Positions 44,244 through 51,955 of a stretch of 64,000 bases of DNA are shown here, one piece after another. The notes beneath the pieces are model-generated. The model saw only the letters and a list, made by a program, of their open reading frames with translations. It was not told the DNA's origin and did no database searches. The first letter of the stretch is position 1; each line of letters starts with the position of its first letter. Position numbers and translations under genes: made by a program. The stretch is from CAVQAH01 sp963784195 (GTDB taxonomy: Bacteria > Acidobacteriota > Vicinamibacteria > Vicinamibacterales > 2-12-FULL-66-21). Location of the stretch: assembly GCA_963784195.1 (NCBI GenBank), contig CAWARA010000030.1, positions 1 through 64,000 on the forward strand. The letters are read 5' to 3'.

Positions 44244-44282
44244 CTGAACGGCACCTGAATGGCGCATTCATGGGGCGTTCAG
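44244..44282. promoter_or_regulatory. Four-box response-regulator site, 11-bp phased
   Basis: CTGAAC (44244), CTGAAT (44255), ATTCAT (44266) and GTTCAG (44277) begin exactly 11 bases apart. The first two are direct repeats and the last two are their inverted counterparts, so the site is two 17-bp half-operators arranged head to head. This spacing matches OmpR/PhoP-type regulators, which bind direct repeats one helical turn apart. It lies between the regulator gene and the divergent operon. Confidence 0.6.
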
Positions 44283-44296
44283 GCGGCACACGCACA

Positions 44297-44391
44297 ATGG
44301 GCGATGGGCGATGGGCGATGGGCGATGGGCGATGGGCGATGGGCGATGGGCAATGGGCGATGGGCAATGGGCAAGGGGCGATGGGCAAGGG
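44297..44391. repeat. 7-bp tandem repeat (GGGCGAT)
   Basis: About 13 units of GGGCGAT with variants GGGCAAT and GGGCAAG near the 3' end, lying in the leader between the four-box site and the small membrane protein. Because 7 is not a multiple of 3, the reading frames through it encode repeated WAMGDGR-type peptides; these are artefacts, not genes. Confidence 0.8.
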
Positions 44392-44402
44392 AAGGAGGGG
44401 GT

Positions 44403-44525
44403 GTGCGACTCAAGACCTTTTTGATCGTGGTGATCGTTGCGCTCGCGATCGCGGCCGCGGCGGTTGCGATGCGATCGCATGGCGGACTCCTGGCGAGTCT
44501 GGCGCCGGCGATACACGGTCACTGA
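44403..44525 (+). CDS. Small single-pass membrane protein
   Basis: 40 residues: RLKTFLIVVIVALAIAAAAVAMRSHGGLLASLAPAIHGH, starting at GTG 44403 just after a purine-rich AAGGAGG run. It has one hydrophobic helix and a short His-containing tail. Small membrane peptides in regulator-driven operons often tune a partner transporter or kinase. It is the first gene after the tandem repeat and 34 bases before the next gene. Family not recognised. Confidence 0.5.
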   Translation: MRLKTFLIVVIVALAIAAAAVAMRSHGGLLASLAPAIHGH

Positions 44526-44559
44526 CATGCGACGTGGTGAACAGGCAAGGAGCACACAC

Positions 44560-44967
44560 ATGACAGCGAGAGTGACGACGGTGCTGACGGCGATCGTGCT
44601 GGCGATCGCGTCGATGACGATGCTTGGCGCGCGGGTCGCCGCGCAGCACGAGAATCACGGAGCGGCGAACATCTCCGGCAAGTGGACGATGACGGTCGAG
44701 GGGAGCCCCCACGGCGCGACGACGATGGGATTGACCTTGAAGCAGGATGGCAAGAGCGTCACGGGCACCTTTGCGAGCCCGCACGGCGACATGCCGGTCA
44801 AGGGAGAGTTCGCGGACAAGGCGCTCACGCTGGCGACGACCGCGAACAACGATGGCGGCGAGATCAGCTTCAAGGCCAAGTTGAAGGATGACGGGTCGCT
44901 GAGCGGTTTCCTGTCGAGCAGCATGGGCGACATGACGTGGACGGCCACGCGGGCGAAGGAGAAGTAG
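44560..44967 (+). CDS. Exported small beta-rich protein
   Basis: 135 residues with signal peptide (VTTVLTAIVLAIASMTMLGARVAA), then a short calycin-like domain: ISGKWTMTVEGSPHGATTMGLTLKQDGKSVTGTFASPHGDMPVKGEFADKALTLATTANNDGGEISFKAKLKDDGSLSGFLSSSMGDMTWTA. ATG 44560 has AAGGAG upstream. Its stop is followed directly by GTG of the permease (same operon). It may bind a small ligand or metal; unknown. Confidence 0.6.
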   Translation: MTARVTTVLTAIVLAIASMTMLGARVAAQHENHGAANISGKWTMTVEGSPHGATTMGLTLKQDGKSVTGTFASPHGDMPVKGEFADKALTLATTANNDGGEISFKAKLKDDGSLSGFLSSSMGDMTWTATRAKEK

Positions 44968-47379
44968 GTGAGGACCTGGATCCAGCACGCAGGCCGGGAC
45001 GTCCGCCAGGCATGGCGCGCGATTGGCAACATGCCGGCGCTCGCCGCCGTAATCGCGATCTCCCTCGCCGTGGGGATCGGGCTGAACACGGTGGTCTTTT
45101 CCTGGATCCAGCACCGTCTGCTACAGCCGCTCCCCGGGGTGGCGCGGTCCGCCAGCCTGCTGCTCGTGGAAAGCCGGAACGAGACAGGCGGCTACCCGGG
45201 ACTGTCCTGGGTCGAATTCGCCGACCTGCGGCGGCAACAGCGGTCGTTTCAGGATCTGTTCGCCGCTCGCATGTCGCCGATGTATGTCGGCGAATCCGGA
45301 CAAGTCGAGCGAACCTACGGCATGCGCGTCTCGGACAATTACTTTCGCGCGCTCGATTTGCATCCGAGCGTCGGCCGGTTCTTCCAGGCCGACGACAGCG
45401 AATCGGTCGCTGTGCTCTCGTACGGCCTATGGCAGCGGCGGTACGACGCGAGGCCGGACGCTGTCGGGAAGGCCATTCGGATCAACGGGCGGGAACTGAC
45501 GATCATCGGCGTGGCCCCGCGGCGGTTCCAGGGGACGGTGCTCGGTCTCAGCTTCGACGTCTGGGTTCCGGCGACGATGGCAACCGTGTTCGATCCGGGA
45601 TCGCGCGAGCTGATCGAGCGATCGTTCCGCGGGTTCACGGTCATGGGACGGCTGCGGCAGGGCGTGTCGCAGACGCAGGCGCAGACCGAGCTCGACGCGG
45701 TGATGGCGCAGTTCGCCCGCGAGTACGCGCAGACGAACGCGACGATCCGCGGCGAGGTCCTGCAGTTCTGGCAATCGCCGCGCGGACCGCAGCGCATGAT
45801 GGCTGCCGCCCTCCTCGCGCTCCAGGGTTTCATGCTGCTGATGCTGCTCGCGGTGTGCGGCAACACGGCGAACCTCGTCCTCGCCAGGGCAAGCGCGCGG
45901 CAACGGGAGATGGGCGTCAGGCTCGCGCTCGGCGCGGGCCCCTCGCGCATCGTGAGCTTGCTGCTGACCGAGAGCGTTCTACTCGCGCTGTTCGGCGCAG
46001 CACTGGCAATACCGGTCGCGTACTGGGGCACGCAAGCCTTTCGCACGTTCCCGCTGACAGGCTTGCCGATCCGGTTTGAGACGGACCTCGATCTGCTGGG
46101 ACTGCTGTTTGCGATCCTGCTCGGCATCGGGTGCGGCCTGATCGTCGGCGCGGCGCCGGCGGCGCAGCTGGCGCGGGTCGATCCGCTGGCCGCGCTCCGC
46201 TCCGGCGCCAGAAGTGCCGGCCGTAGCCGCTTGCGCAACACGCTCATGGGCATCCAGGTGGCGTTGGCGCTCGTCGTGCTGATCGTGGCGGGCGTGGCGT
46301 TCTCCAGCTTCCTGGAAACTCGCGACGAGGATCCCGGCTTCCGCCGTGAAGGTGTGATGCTCGGCGCGTTCGACCTCGCCGGCCGCAACATGACCGCGCA
46401 GGAAATCCGCTCGTTTCAGACCCGGCTGCTGGACGGGCTCAAAGACCTGCCGGGCGCCGAAGGTGTCGCAATCGCCTCGTCGGTCCCACTCGATATCCAT
46501 GGACTGCCCAATCGCGTGTTCTCGGTCGAGGGGTACGCGCGGACGGAGGCCGGCTTCGATCAGTCGCTGGCCAACACCGTCACGCCCGGATATTTCGCGG
46601 TGATGGGTATTCCGATCCGGGCGGGGACGGATTTCGCGGCGCTCGCCGATTCAGCCGCGCCGCCCCAGGTCGTCGTCAACGAGGAGTTCGTGCGCCGGTA
46701 CCTCAACGAGGTCGAGCCGCTGGGACGAAAGCTCGAAGCCAGGAATCGCACCTACATCATTACCGGCGTCGTCCGCAATTCGCTTTACAATGCGTTCGGC
46801 GAGCCGCCGACGCCGATCATCTACTTTTCGTACAGGGACAACGTCCTCGCACAAGGAGAGATTCACGTGCGTACCCGTGGTGGCGGCGAAACCGCCATCG
46901 TCCCGGAGATTCGCCGTGTGGTCCGCCAGCTCGACCCGGAGTTGCCGGTATTCAACGTGCGGACACTTACCGAGCACGTCGAGTCGAACCTGATCTTCAG
47001 GCGCATCCCGGCACGCATGTTCGCGGTGCTCGGGCCGATGCTTCTGACGCTGGCGGCGATCGGCATTTACGCCGTCGTCGCGTACACGGTCTCGCTGCGC
47101 AGGACCGAGATCGGTGTGCGTCTCGCGATCGGTGCGACGTCGGCGCGGATCATCCGCGATGTCGTGTTCGAGAATCTTGGCGTCATCGCCGTTGGCGCGA
47201 TTGCAGGGTGGCTCCTGGCGTTCATCGTGGCAATGGACGTGCTGCCGGCCGGTAGCCTGAACGTGCCGATCTTCCTTGGCGTGCCTCTGATACTGCTGCT
47301 GGTGGCGACCGTCGCCTGCTGGCTGCCAGTGAGGCGGGCGACGCAGGTCGTACCGATGGCGGCGCTGCGTCAGGAGTAA
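44968..47379 (+). CDS. MacB/FtsX-type orphan permease (third copy, two-component linked)
   Basis: 803 residues; it lacks the PadR-linked N-terminal region of the other two. TM1 is ALAAVIAISLAVGIGLNTVVFSW. The first FtsX block contains LMLLAVCGNTANLVLARASARQREMGVRLALGAGPSRIVSLLL; the C-terminal block is IYAVVAYTVSLRRTEIGVRLAIGATSARIIRDVV. Two periplasmic MacB-like cores lie between. No ATPase is present. GTG 44968 directly follows the stop of the preceding gene. Its regulation is probably by the divergent response regulator instead of PadR. Confidence 0.85.
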   Translation: MRTWIQHAGRDVRQAWRAIGNMPALAAVIAISLAVGIGLNTVVFSWIQHRLLQPLPGVARSASLLLVESRNETGGYPGLSWVEFADLRRQQRSFQDLFAARMSPMYVGESGQVERTYGMRVSDNYFRALDLHPSVGRFFQADDSESVAVLSYGLWQRRYDARPDAVGKAIRINGRELTIIGVAPRRFQGTVLGLSFDVWVPATMATVFDPGSRELIERSFRGFTVMGRLRQGVSQTQAQTELDAVMAQFAREYAQTNATIRGEVLQFWQSPRGPQRMMAAALLALQGFMLLMLLAVCGNTANLVLARASARQREMGVRLALGAGPSRIVSLLLTESVLLALFGAALAIPVAYWGTQAFRTFPLTGLPIRFETDLDLLGLLFAILLGIGCGLIVGAAPAAQLARVDPLAALRSGARSAGRSRLRNTLMGIQVALALVVLIVAGVAFSSFLETRDEDPGFRREGVMLGAFDLAGRNMTAQEIRSFQTRLLDGLKDLPGAEGVAIASSVPLDIHGLPNRVFSVEGYARTEAGFDQSLANTVTPGYFAVMGIPIRAGTDFAALADSAAPPQVVVNEEFVRRYLNEVEPLGRKLEARNRTYIITGVVRNSLYNAFGEPPTPIIYFSYRDNVLAQGEIHVRTRGGGETAIVPEIRRVVRQLDPELPVFNVRTLTEHVESNLIFRRIPARMFAVLGPMLLTLAAIGIYAVVAYTVSLRRTEIGVRLAIGATSARIIRDVVFENLGVIAVGAIAGWLLAFIVAMDVLPAGSLNVPIFLGVPLILLLVATVACWLPVRRATQVVPMAALRQE

Positions 47380-47382
47380 ACG

Positions 47383-48600
47383 TTGAAGCGGCGAGTCTTC
47401 GGCATCGCGGTCCTCGGGGTCATCGCCAGCATCGCCGCATGGACGGCGGCTGCTGGCTCGCAGAGTGCCAGGCTCCAGGCACCGGTCACGCTCCCGTTCA
47501 AGCTCGTCACCCGCCACATGGTCCTGCCGGTCGCGGTCAACAACTCACGTCCGCTCGCGTTCGTGCTCGATACCGGGAACCGGATGGGCGTGATCGACGT
47601 GGACCGTGCGCGCGAGCTCGGCGTCACGCTCGGGCGTGAAGTCAAGGTCGGCGGCGTGGGACCGGAGGCGCTCACCGGCTTCTTCGTCCAGAACGCATCG
47701 CTCAACATCGAGAGGCTTCCGGGCTTCTCGCAACCCGTCAGCCTCGCCATTCCGTTGCGCCGGCTGGCGGCGCGTTTCGGCCACGACTTCGACGGCATCC
47801 TGGGCTCGGAGTTCATCAAGGAATTCGTGGTCGAGGTGAACTATGACGCTCGAGCGATCACCCTCCACGACCGCGAGACCTTCAATTACTCCGGCCAGGG
47901 CGCGAGGATACCCATCCGTCTGAACTCCTCGGGGCATCCGCTGATCGACGCCCAGGTCACACCGGTGGGGAAGAGCCCGATATCCGGCACGTTCGTGATC
48001 GATTTGGGCTCGGGCGGGGCGCTCGCCCTTCACAGTCCGTTCGTTGCCGAGCATCGGCTCCCCGGTCCTGACGTGAAGACGATCGCGTCGCTCGGCCGCG
48101 GCGGGACCGGCGGCGCGACGACGGGGCGGACGGGTCGCGTCACGGCATTGACGATCGGTCAGTTCACGATTCGCGATGTGCCGACCCACTTCTCCGAAGA
48201 TGCTTCGGGAGCCTTCGCAAGCGCGGCGGTCAACGGCAACATCGGCCAGCAGGTCATGGGCCGCTTCAGGATCTTTCTCGACTACGGCCGCAACCGCATC
48301 ATCCTCGAGCCCACCGCAGCGCTGGCCGGCCCGTTCGATCGAGCGTCGAGCGGAATCACCTACGAAGCGGTAGACCTGGACTACCGCACGTTCAGGATCA
48401 CCACGATCCTCGAGGATTCTCCCGCGACCGACGCGCGGCTGGCGGTCGGCGACGTCATTGTCGCGGTCGACGGCCGCAAGGCACCGGATCTGACCATCAC
48501 CGTCATGCACGAGCTCTTCGAGCAACCGACACCGCGCACGCTCACGATTCAGCGCGGCGTCAGGATGCTCGTGACCCTGACGCCCCGCGTGATGTTCTGA
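47383..48600 (+). CDS. Exported retropepsin-like aspartyl protease with C-terminal PDZ domain
   Basis: 405 residues with a leader (VFGIAVLGVIASIAAWTAAAG). The first aspartyl motif is LAFVLDTGNRMGVI (DTG); the second half carries GTFVIDLGSGGALAL (DLG) in place of the second D(T/S)G, so the fold is retropepsin-like with two lobes. A PDZ domain ends the protein (ITTILEDSPATDARLAVGDVIVAVDGRKAPDLTITVMHELF). The start is TTG 47383 with CAGGAG upstream, four bases after the permease stop. It is the last gene of the operon and ends before a hairpin. Confidence 0.82.
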   Translation: MKRRVFGIAVLGVIASIAAWTAAAGSQSARLQAPVTLPFKLVTRHMVLPVAVNNSRPLAFVLDTGNRMGVIDVDRARELGVTLGREVKVGGVGPEALTGFFVQNASLNIERLPGFSQPVSLAIPLRRLAARFGHDFDGILGSEFIKEFVVEVNYDARAITLHDRETFNYSGQGARIPIRLNSSGHPLIDAQVTPVGKSPISGTFVIDLGSGGALALHSPFVAEHRLPGPDVKTIASLGRGGTGGATTGRTGRVTALTIGQFTIRDVPTHFSEDASGAFASAAVNGNIGQQVMGRFRIFLDYGRNRIILEPTAALAGPFDRASSGITYEAVDLDYRTFRITTILEDSPATDARLAVGDVIVAVDGRKAPDLTITVMHELFEQPTPRTLTIQRGVRMLVTLTPRVMF

Positions 48601-48608
48601 CAGGAGAC

Positions 48609-48627
48609 CGGCCCTGTCGCGGGGCCG
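48609..48627. terminator. GC-rich hairpin after the aspartyl-protease gene
   Basis: CGGCCC (48609-48614) pairs with GGGCCG (48622-48627) around a 7-base loop, nine bases after the stop codon. There is no T-run, so it is at best a weak or factor-assisted terminator. The toxin-antitoxin promoter follows directly. Confidence 0.45.
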
Positions 48628-48630
48628 TGG

Positions 48631-48673
48631 TTGACGGTCCTGAGCAGGAGCGTCTATACTCCTGATAAGGAGT
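48631..48673 (+). promoter_or_regulatory. Antitoxin/toxin promoter with palindromic operator
   Basis: TTGACG (48631-48636) and TATACT (48655-48660) are separated by 18 bases, a near-consensus sigma-70 promoter. The palindrome ACTCCT-GATA-AGGAGT (48658-48673) overlaps the -10; its right arm AGGAG is also the ribosome binding site of the antitoxin gene (ATG 48680). A third AGGAG copy sits at 48646-48650. This layout would let the antitoxin shut off both transcription and translation. Confidence 0.65.
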
Positions 48674-48679
48674 GTTCCG

Positions 48680-49117
48680 ATGCCCCGTCGCGCGCCCGCA
48701 TACCCCCGCTCGCGGCATACCCCGCCGCCCCCCGTCGATCTCACTGATCGTGCGGCCCGTGAGCGCCTGAGCGGACCGGCCCTGCGCGCGTTTTTCAACA
48801 TCATGGGCCGCTGGCAGGTCCGCGACGAAGACGCGCGCGGCCTGCTCGGCGGGGTAACGAACGGCCCGTACTACGAGCTCAAGCGCCGGCCCGACCGCGT
48901 GCTCGACGTCGATCGCCTCACCCGAGTCTCGCTCCTCGTCGGCATCTTCAAGGCCCTGAACGTCCTCTATTCGGAAGCGCTCGCAGATCGCTGGATCCAC
49001 CTCCCGAATACCAATCGGCTCTTCGGCGGCGTCACGCCGCTGGCGTACATGCTCCAGGGCGGGCTCCCTGCCATTCTCAACGTCCGGCGTCTGCTCGACG
49101 CGCGTCGCGCAGGGTAG
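48680..49117 (+). CDS. Xre/MbcA/ParS-type antitoxin (DUF2384)
   Basis: 145 residues. An N-terminal helical DNA-binding part (about 25-75; LRAFFNIMGRWQVRDEDARGLLGGVTNGPYYELKRRPD) is followed by the DUF2384 toxin-binding C-terminus (LLVGIFKALNVLYSEALADRWIHLPNTNRLFGGVTPLAYMLQGGLPAILNVRRLLDARRAG). The order antitoxin-toxin with five bases between is as in Xre-RES modules. It neutralises the RES toxin and represses the operon at the palindrome over its promoter. Confidence 0.88.
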   Translation: MPRRAPAYPRSRHTPPPPVDLTDRAARERLSGPALRAFFNIMGRWQVRDEDARGLLGGVTNGPYYELKRRPDRVLDVDRLTRVSLLVGIFKALNVLYSEALADRWIHLPNTNRLFGGVTPLAYMLQGGLPAILNVRRLLDARRAG

Positions 49118-49122
49118 TCTCG

Positions 49123-49806
49123 ATGCGGCGTCCGCCTGTCCGTCACATCAGCCGTGCTGACACGCACCGCCTCATACCCTCGAAGCACCTGCCGCGCGGA
49201 GACAGCGTCTTCACCCGGATCGCCGACGACGACGAACATCTCGCGGCGATCTTCGAGCTCGACGACGCGACGAACGAGCGGCTGCTGGCGGAGCGGGGCC
49301 AGGCCACCGGCATCGGGCCCGAGGAACTCCTCGCCGCAGTGCCCAACGCGTCGGTCGTCAACGCTGTGTTCTGTCATCCGCATCCGCTTGGATCGCGCTT
49401 CAACGGCCCCGAGCGCGGAGCGTGGTATGCCGCCTACGAGCTCGAGACCGCGCAGGCCGAGGTGGCGTTTCACAAGGGCGTGGAACTGGCGGAGGTGGGG
49501 TGGGTCGAGGAGTCGGTGACCTACGACGACTACCTCGCTGACTTCAATGCGGAGTTTCACGACCTGCGCGACGCGCGCGGGTTCCAGCCGTGCCTGTCAG
49601 GCGAGAGCTACCAAGCGTCGCAGGCGCTGGCAGCGGCGCTGATGGAGCAGGGCTCGCTCGGCATCGTGTACCCGAGCGTCCGCAAAACGAACGGCACGTG
49701 TCTCGTGTGCTTCCGTCCGGCGCTGGTGGGTCACGTGCGTCGCGCTCATCGCTGGCGCTTCACGTGGCGCGCTGGATCGCCGTTGACGATCAAGCGCGAG
49801 CGTTGA
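49123..49806 (+). CDS. RES-domain toxin
   Basis: 227 residues. The RES fold with its conserved Arg, Tyr and Glu is seen as GSRFNGPERGAWYAAYELETAQAEVAFH (about 88-115). Other blocks are RIADDDEHLAAIFELDDATNERL, SVTYDDYLADFNAEFHDLRD, and the C-terminal SYQASQALAAALMEQGSLGIVYPSVRKTNGTCLVCFRPALV (conserved Ser and Gly-rich turn). RES toxins break down NAD+ by phosphorolysis or hydrolysis and stop growth. The toxin is translationally linked to its antitoxin. It looks complete and unbroken. Confidence 0.9.
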   Translation: MRRPPVRHISRADTHRLIPSKHLPRGDSVFTRIADDDEHLAAIFELDDATNERLLAERGQATGIGPEELLAAVPNASVVNAVFCHPHPLGSRFNGPERGAWYAAYELETAQAEVAFHKGVELAEVGWVEESVTYDDYLADFNAEFHDLRDARGFQPCLSGESYQASQALAAALMEQGSLGIVYPSVRKTNGTCLVCFRPALVGHVRRAHRWRFTWRAGSPLTIKRER

Positions 49807-49899
49807 TGCGGTCTCCGATAAAAAGCACCGGCAGACGCGCGAGTTCGCGGTAGGCTCGTCGGCAACGAGTCCCGCCACTGCTGGCAGGCGCTGCAGCTG

Positions 49900-50160
49900 G
49901 TGAGCAGCGTCGTCCCCTACGTTCTCAACGCAAATCGCAAAACGACGAGGGTCCGTCACTTGCCAAGATCAAGAGCTCTCGCAGAGAATCGCGCGAGAGC
50001 AGAGATGTGCAGGAGTAAACGCATGAGTCGCTCGATTGTGGGCTCGACTAATCGGCCTGGCTGCGCCAGGCCGCCCTGCGCTCCGCTTGTCCCTCGAGCA
50101 GTTTCCCTGCTCTGCGATCTCTGCGAGCTCTTGACCTTGTCTGGTGAACGCCGACACGAA
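49900..50160. repeat. Nested-hairpin intergenic element, copy 2
   Basis: 261 bases sharing the left edge GTGAGCAGCGTCGTCCCC, the arm AAGATCAAGAGCTC, the internal GGCCTGGCTGCGCCAGGCC hairpin, the arm TGCGAGCTCTTGAC and the right edge TGGTGAACGCCGACACGAA with copy 1 at 41293-41650. It lacks the 35-bp internal hairpin and has a different middle, so it is a shorter relative. It lies just after the RES toxin gene. Confidence 0.72.
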
Positions 50161-50251
50161 CCAGTTGTGCAACCGGGAGCGTGAAGGCATCATCCCCTCC
50201 ACGCTCTATCCGGACGGCTGCGGGTCTCAGGGCGGGGACCGCCCCCAATGC

Positions 50252-51931
50252 CTACGGCACTCGATCGACGCCAACGAGTTTCCAGGCGTTGCCGGTCCGC
50301 TTGAAGTACACGTCGACCGGCCGCGCCCAGGCCGGGTTCACCGGGTCGACGGCGCTCACCGACACTTTCAGGAACGAGCCATCGGCGCGGGGCAGATCGG
50401 CCGGGCCCTGGATGCGTTCCTGGCCAGACGGCGTCGGCACGCCGATGACCTGCGCCTGTCCTGCAGCGTTGTCGTACCGCGCCCACATCGCCGAGTAGCC
50501 GCCTTTGGGAGCGTCCCAGTACTTGGCGCGGACCGCCGGGTTCTCGAAGGTGAGCACGCCGCTCTCGTCGAGCACGAACTTCACCAGCGGATTGATCATC
50601 GCCGTGTATGTCTTCCCGATCTTGTCGCGCCGCTCGCCAAGCACGCTCGCGAGCAGTTTCTCCGCTTCCGGATCGGTGTACATCCCGGTCTTCACGGCGG
50701 CCTGAATGTGCGCGTCGGTGAACGCCATCACGCGCAACGCGGCCCAGAACGTGTCGTCGGGGCGCGCGTGGCGCAGTGCGACGACCGGAGCGCGCGGCAC
50801 CCACTTTTCCGGCTCGAAGGCTTCAGCGGTGAAGCGGCCGATTTCAGGGTTCTCTTCGTAATCGAGCGTCTGCCAGGGACGAATGTAGAGGCCGAGCGAG
50901 AAGAGCCGCTTCAACACCAGGTCGCCGTCGTACCAATACTCGTGACCTTCGTCGCCGTCGCGCGGACCGAGCGCGCCTGTGCCAAACGTCGATCCGACGT
51001 CCTGCAGGTAATGCCGCACGACGCTGCGGCCGTTCTCGGTGATCACCAGGTCGAGCGTGTTACCCGCCTTCATGTCCACGAGGTTGGCCCAGGCACCGAA
51101 CACCTTCAGGGCGCGGAGCTCGCGTCGATGCTCGTGCAGCACGACGTCGTTTGGATCGTCGGGACGCGTGCCGAAGTACTTGAACCCGCCGATGGGCCGG
51201 CCGGCGAGTGCCCGGCCGGCGACCACGCGATACGAACCGTCGTCGCTCCGCTGGGATCGGCGGAAGACGTCGTTGACGTCACCGGGCCGCATCGGCCGGC
51301 GTTTCCCGTGTGCGCGGATCTGCGCCGTATCGCCGATGACGATGTCCTCCGGCCGGATCGACGTGATGTGGCTCTCGACCTGGAAATAGCCGAGAGCCCA
51401 GAACAGCCGCGTCGCGACCGGCACGACCGCCGTCGCCGCCACTGGATTGCCGCGCGCATCGAACGAGATGAACCACACCTCGCCCTTCTCGTCGCGGATC
51501 GTGAACCCCGGGGACACGCCGGCTGACTTCGGACGGATGACGGTCCACTTGCCCTTGGCCGGGCCGTCCGACGTGTTGGGTCCCTTGGTGATCTCGTCGA
51601 TCGTGACGTCGCGCGTGTAGATCCGGTTCGTAAACCAGTTCGAGTCGGGAACCTCGTCGATCGTATTGATATTGCCGGCGCGAACGTTCACAGCCTGGTC
51701 GCCAGGCCTCGTGAACAGATTCATCGTCAGGTCGGCGAGCAGGGGAATATCCCATTCCTGGACCTTCGACGCGTCCTGGGTATCGGGCTCGCGTTGCAGC
51801 GGATCGTCGGAAACGAATTTCGGACGGTTCTGCGCCAGCGTGCCGGCCGATGCGAGCAGGCCGGCCAAGGCCATTCCCGCAACGGTTCGCGGAACGGAGG
51901 AGGAAGGCAAGAATCGAATCAGGTGTCTCAT
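50252..51931 (-). CDS. Conserved exported protein of unknown function, paired with an Omp85-type barrel
   Basis: 559 residues with leader (MALAGLLASAGTLA). Recognisable blocks include RPKFVSDDPLQREPDTQDASKVQEWDIPLLADLTMNLF, TIDEVPDSNWFTNRIYTRD, ITKGPNTSDGPAKGKWTVIRPKSAGVSPGFTIRDEKGEVWFISFDARGNPVAAT, ALKVFGAWANLVDMKAGNTLDLVI and HYLQDVGSTFGTGALGPRDGDEGHEYWYDGD. The DVGSTFG and KAGNTLDLVI segments recall kinase-like or CotH-like folds, but I cannot assign a family. It lies 24 bases downstream of the Omp85-like gene and is clearly co-transcribed. Confidence 0.65.
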   Translation of the reverse strand: MRHLIRFLPSSSVPRTVAGMALAGLLASAGTLAQNRPKFVSDDPLQREPDTQDASKVQEWDIPLLADLTMNLFTRPGDQAVNVRAGNINTIDEVPDSNWFTNRIYTRDVTIDEITKGPNTSDGPAKGKWTVIRPKSAGVSPGFTIRDEKGEVWFISFDARGNPVAATAVVPVATRLFWALGYFQVESHITSIRPEDIVIGDTAQIRAHGKRRPMRPGDVNDVFRRSQRSDDGSYRVVAGRALAGRPIGGFKYFGTRPDDPNDVVLHEHRRELRALKVFGAWANLVDMKAGNTLDLVITENGRSVVRHYLQDVGSTFGTGALGPRDGDEGHEYWYDGDLVLKRLFSLGLYIRPWQTLDYEENPEIGRFTAEAFEPEKWVPRAPVVALRHARPDDTFWAALRVMAFTDAHIQAAVKTGMYTDPEAEKLLASVLGERRDKIGKTYTAMINPLVKFVLDESGVLTFENPAVRAKYWDAPKGGYSAMWARYDNAAGQAQVIGVPTPSGQERIQGPADLPRADGSFLKVSVSAVDPVNPAWARPVDVYFKRTGNAWKLVGVDRVP

Positions 51932-51955
51932 AAGCGTATGACCGTGATGTCCTGG

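Noticed and set aside
44297..44391. CRISPR array
   Set aside because: A direct repeat of 7 bp without spacers is a simple tandem repeat, and no cas genes are present.
44268..44561. Repeat-containing minus-strand frame (RPSPIAH units)
   Set aside because: The peptide repeats arise from translation of the 7-bp tandem; no gene signal.
50144..51526. Plus-strand open frame of 460 codons
   Set aside because: It lies antisense to the exported 559-residue protein and reads as charged, structureless sequence; codon bias favours the minus strand.
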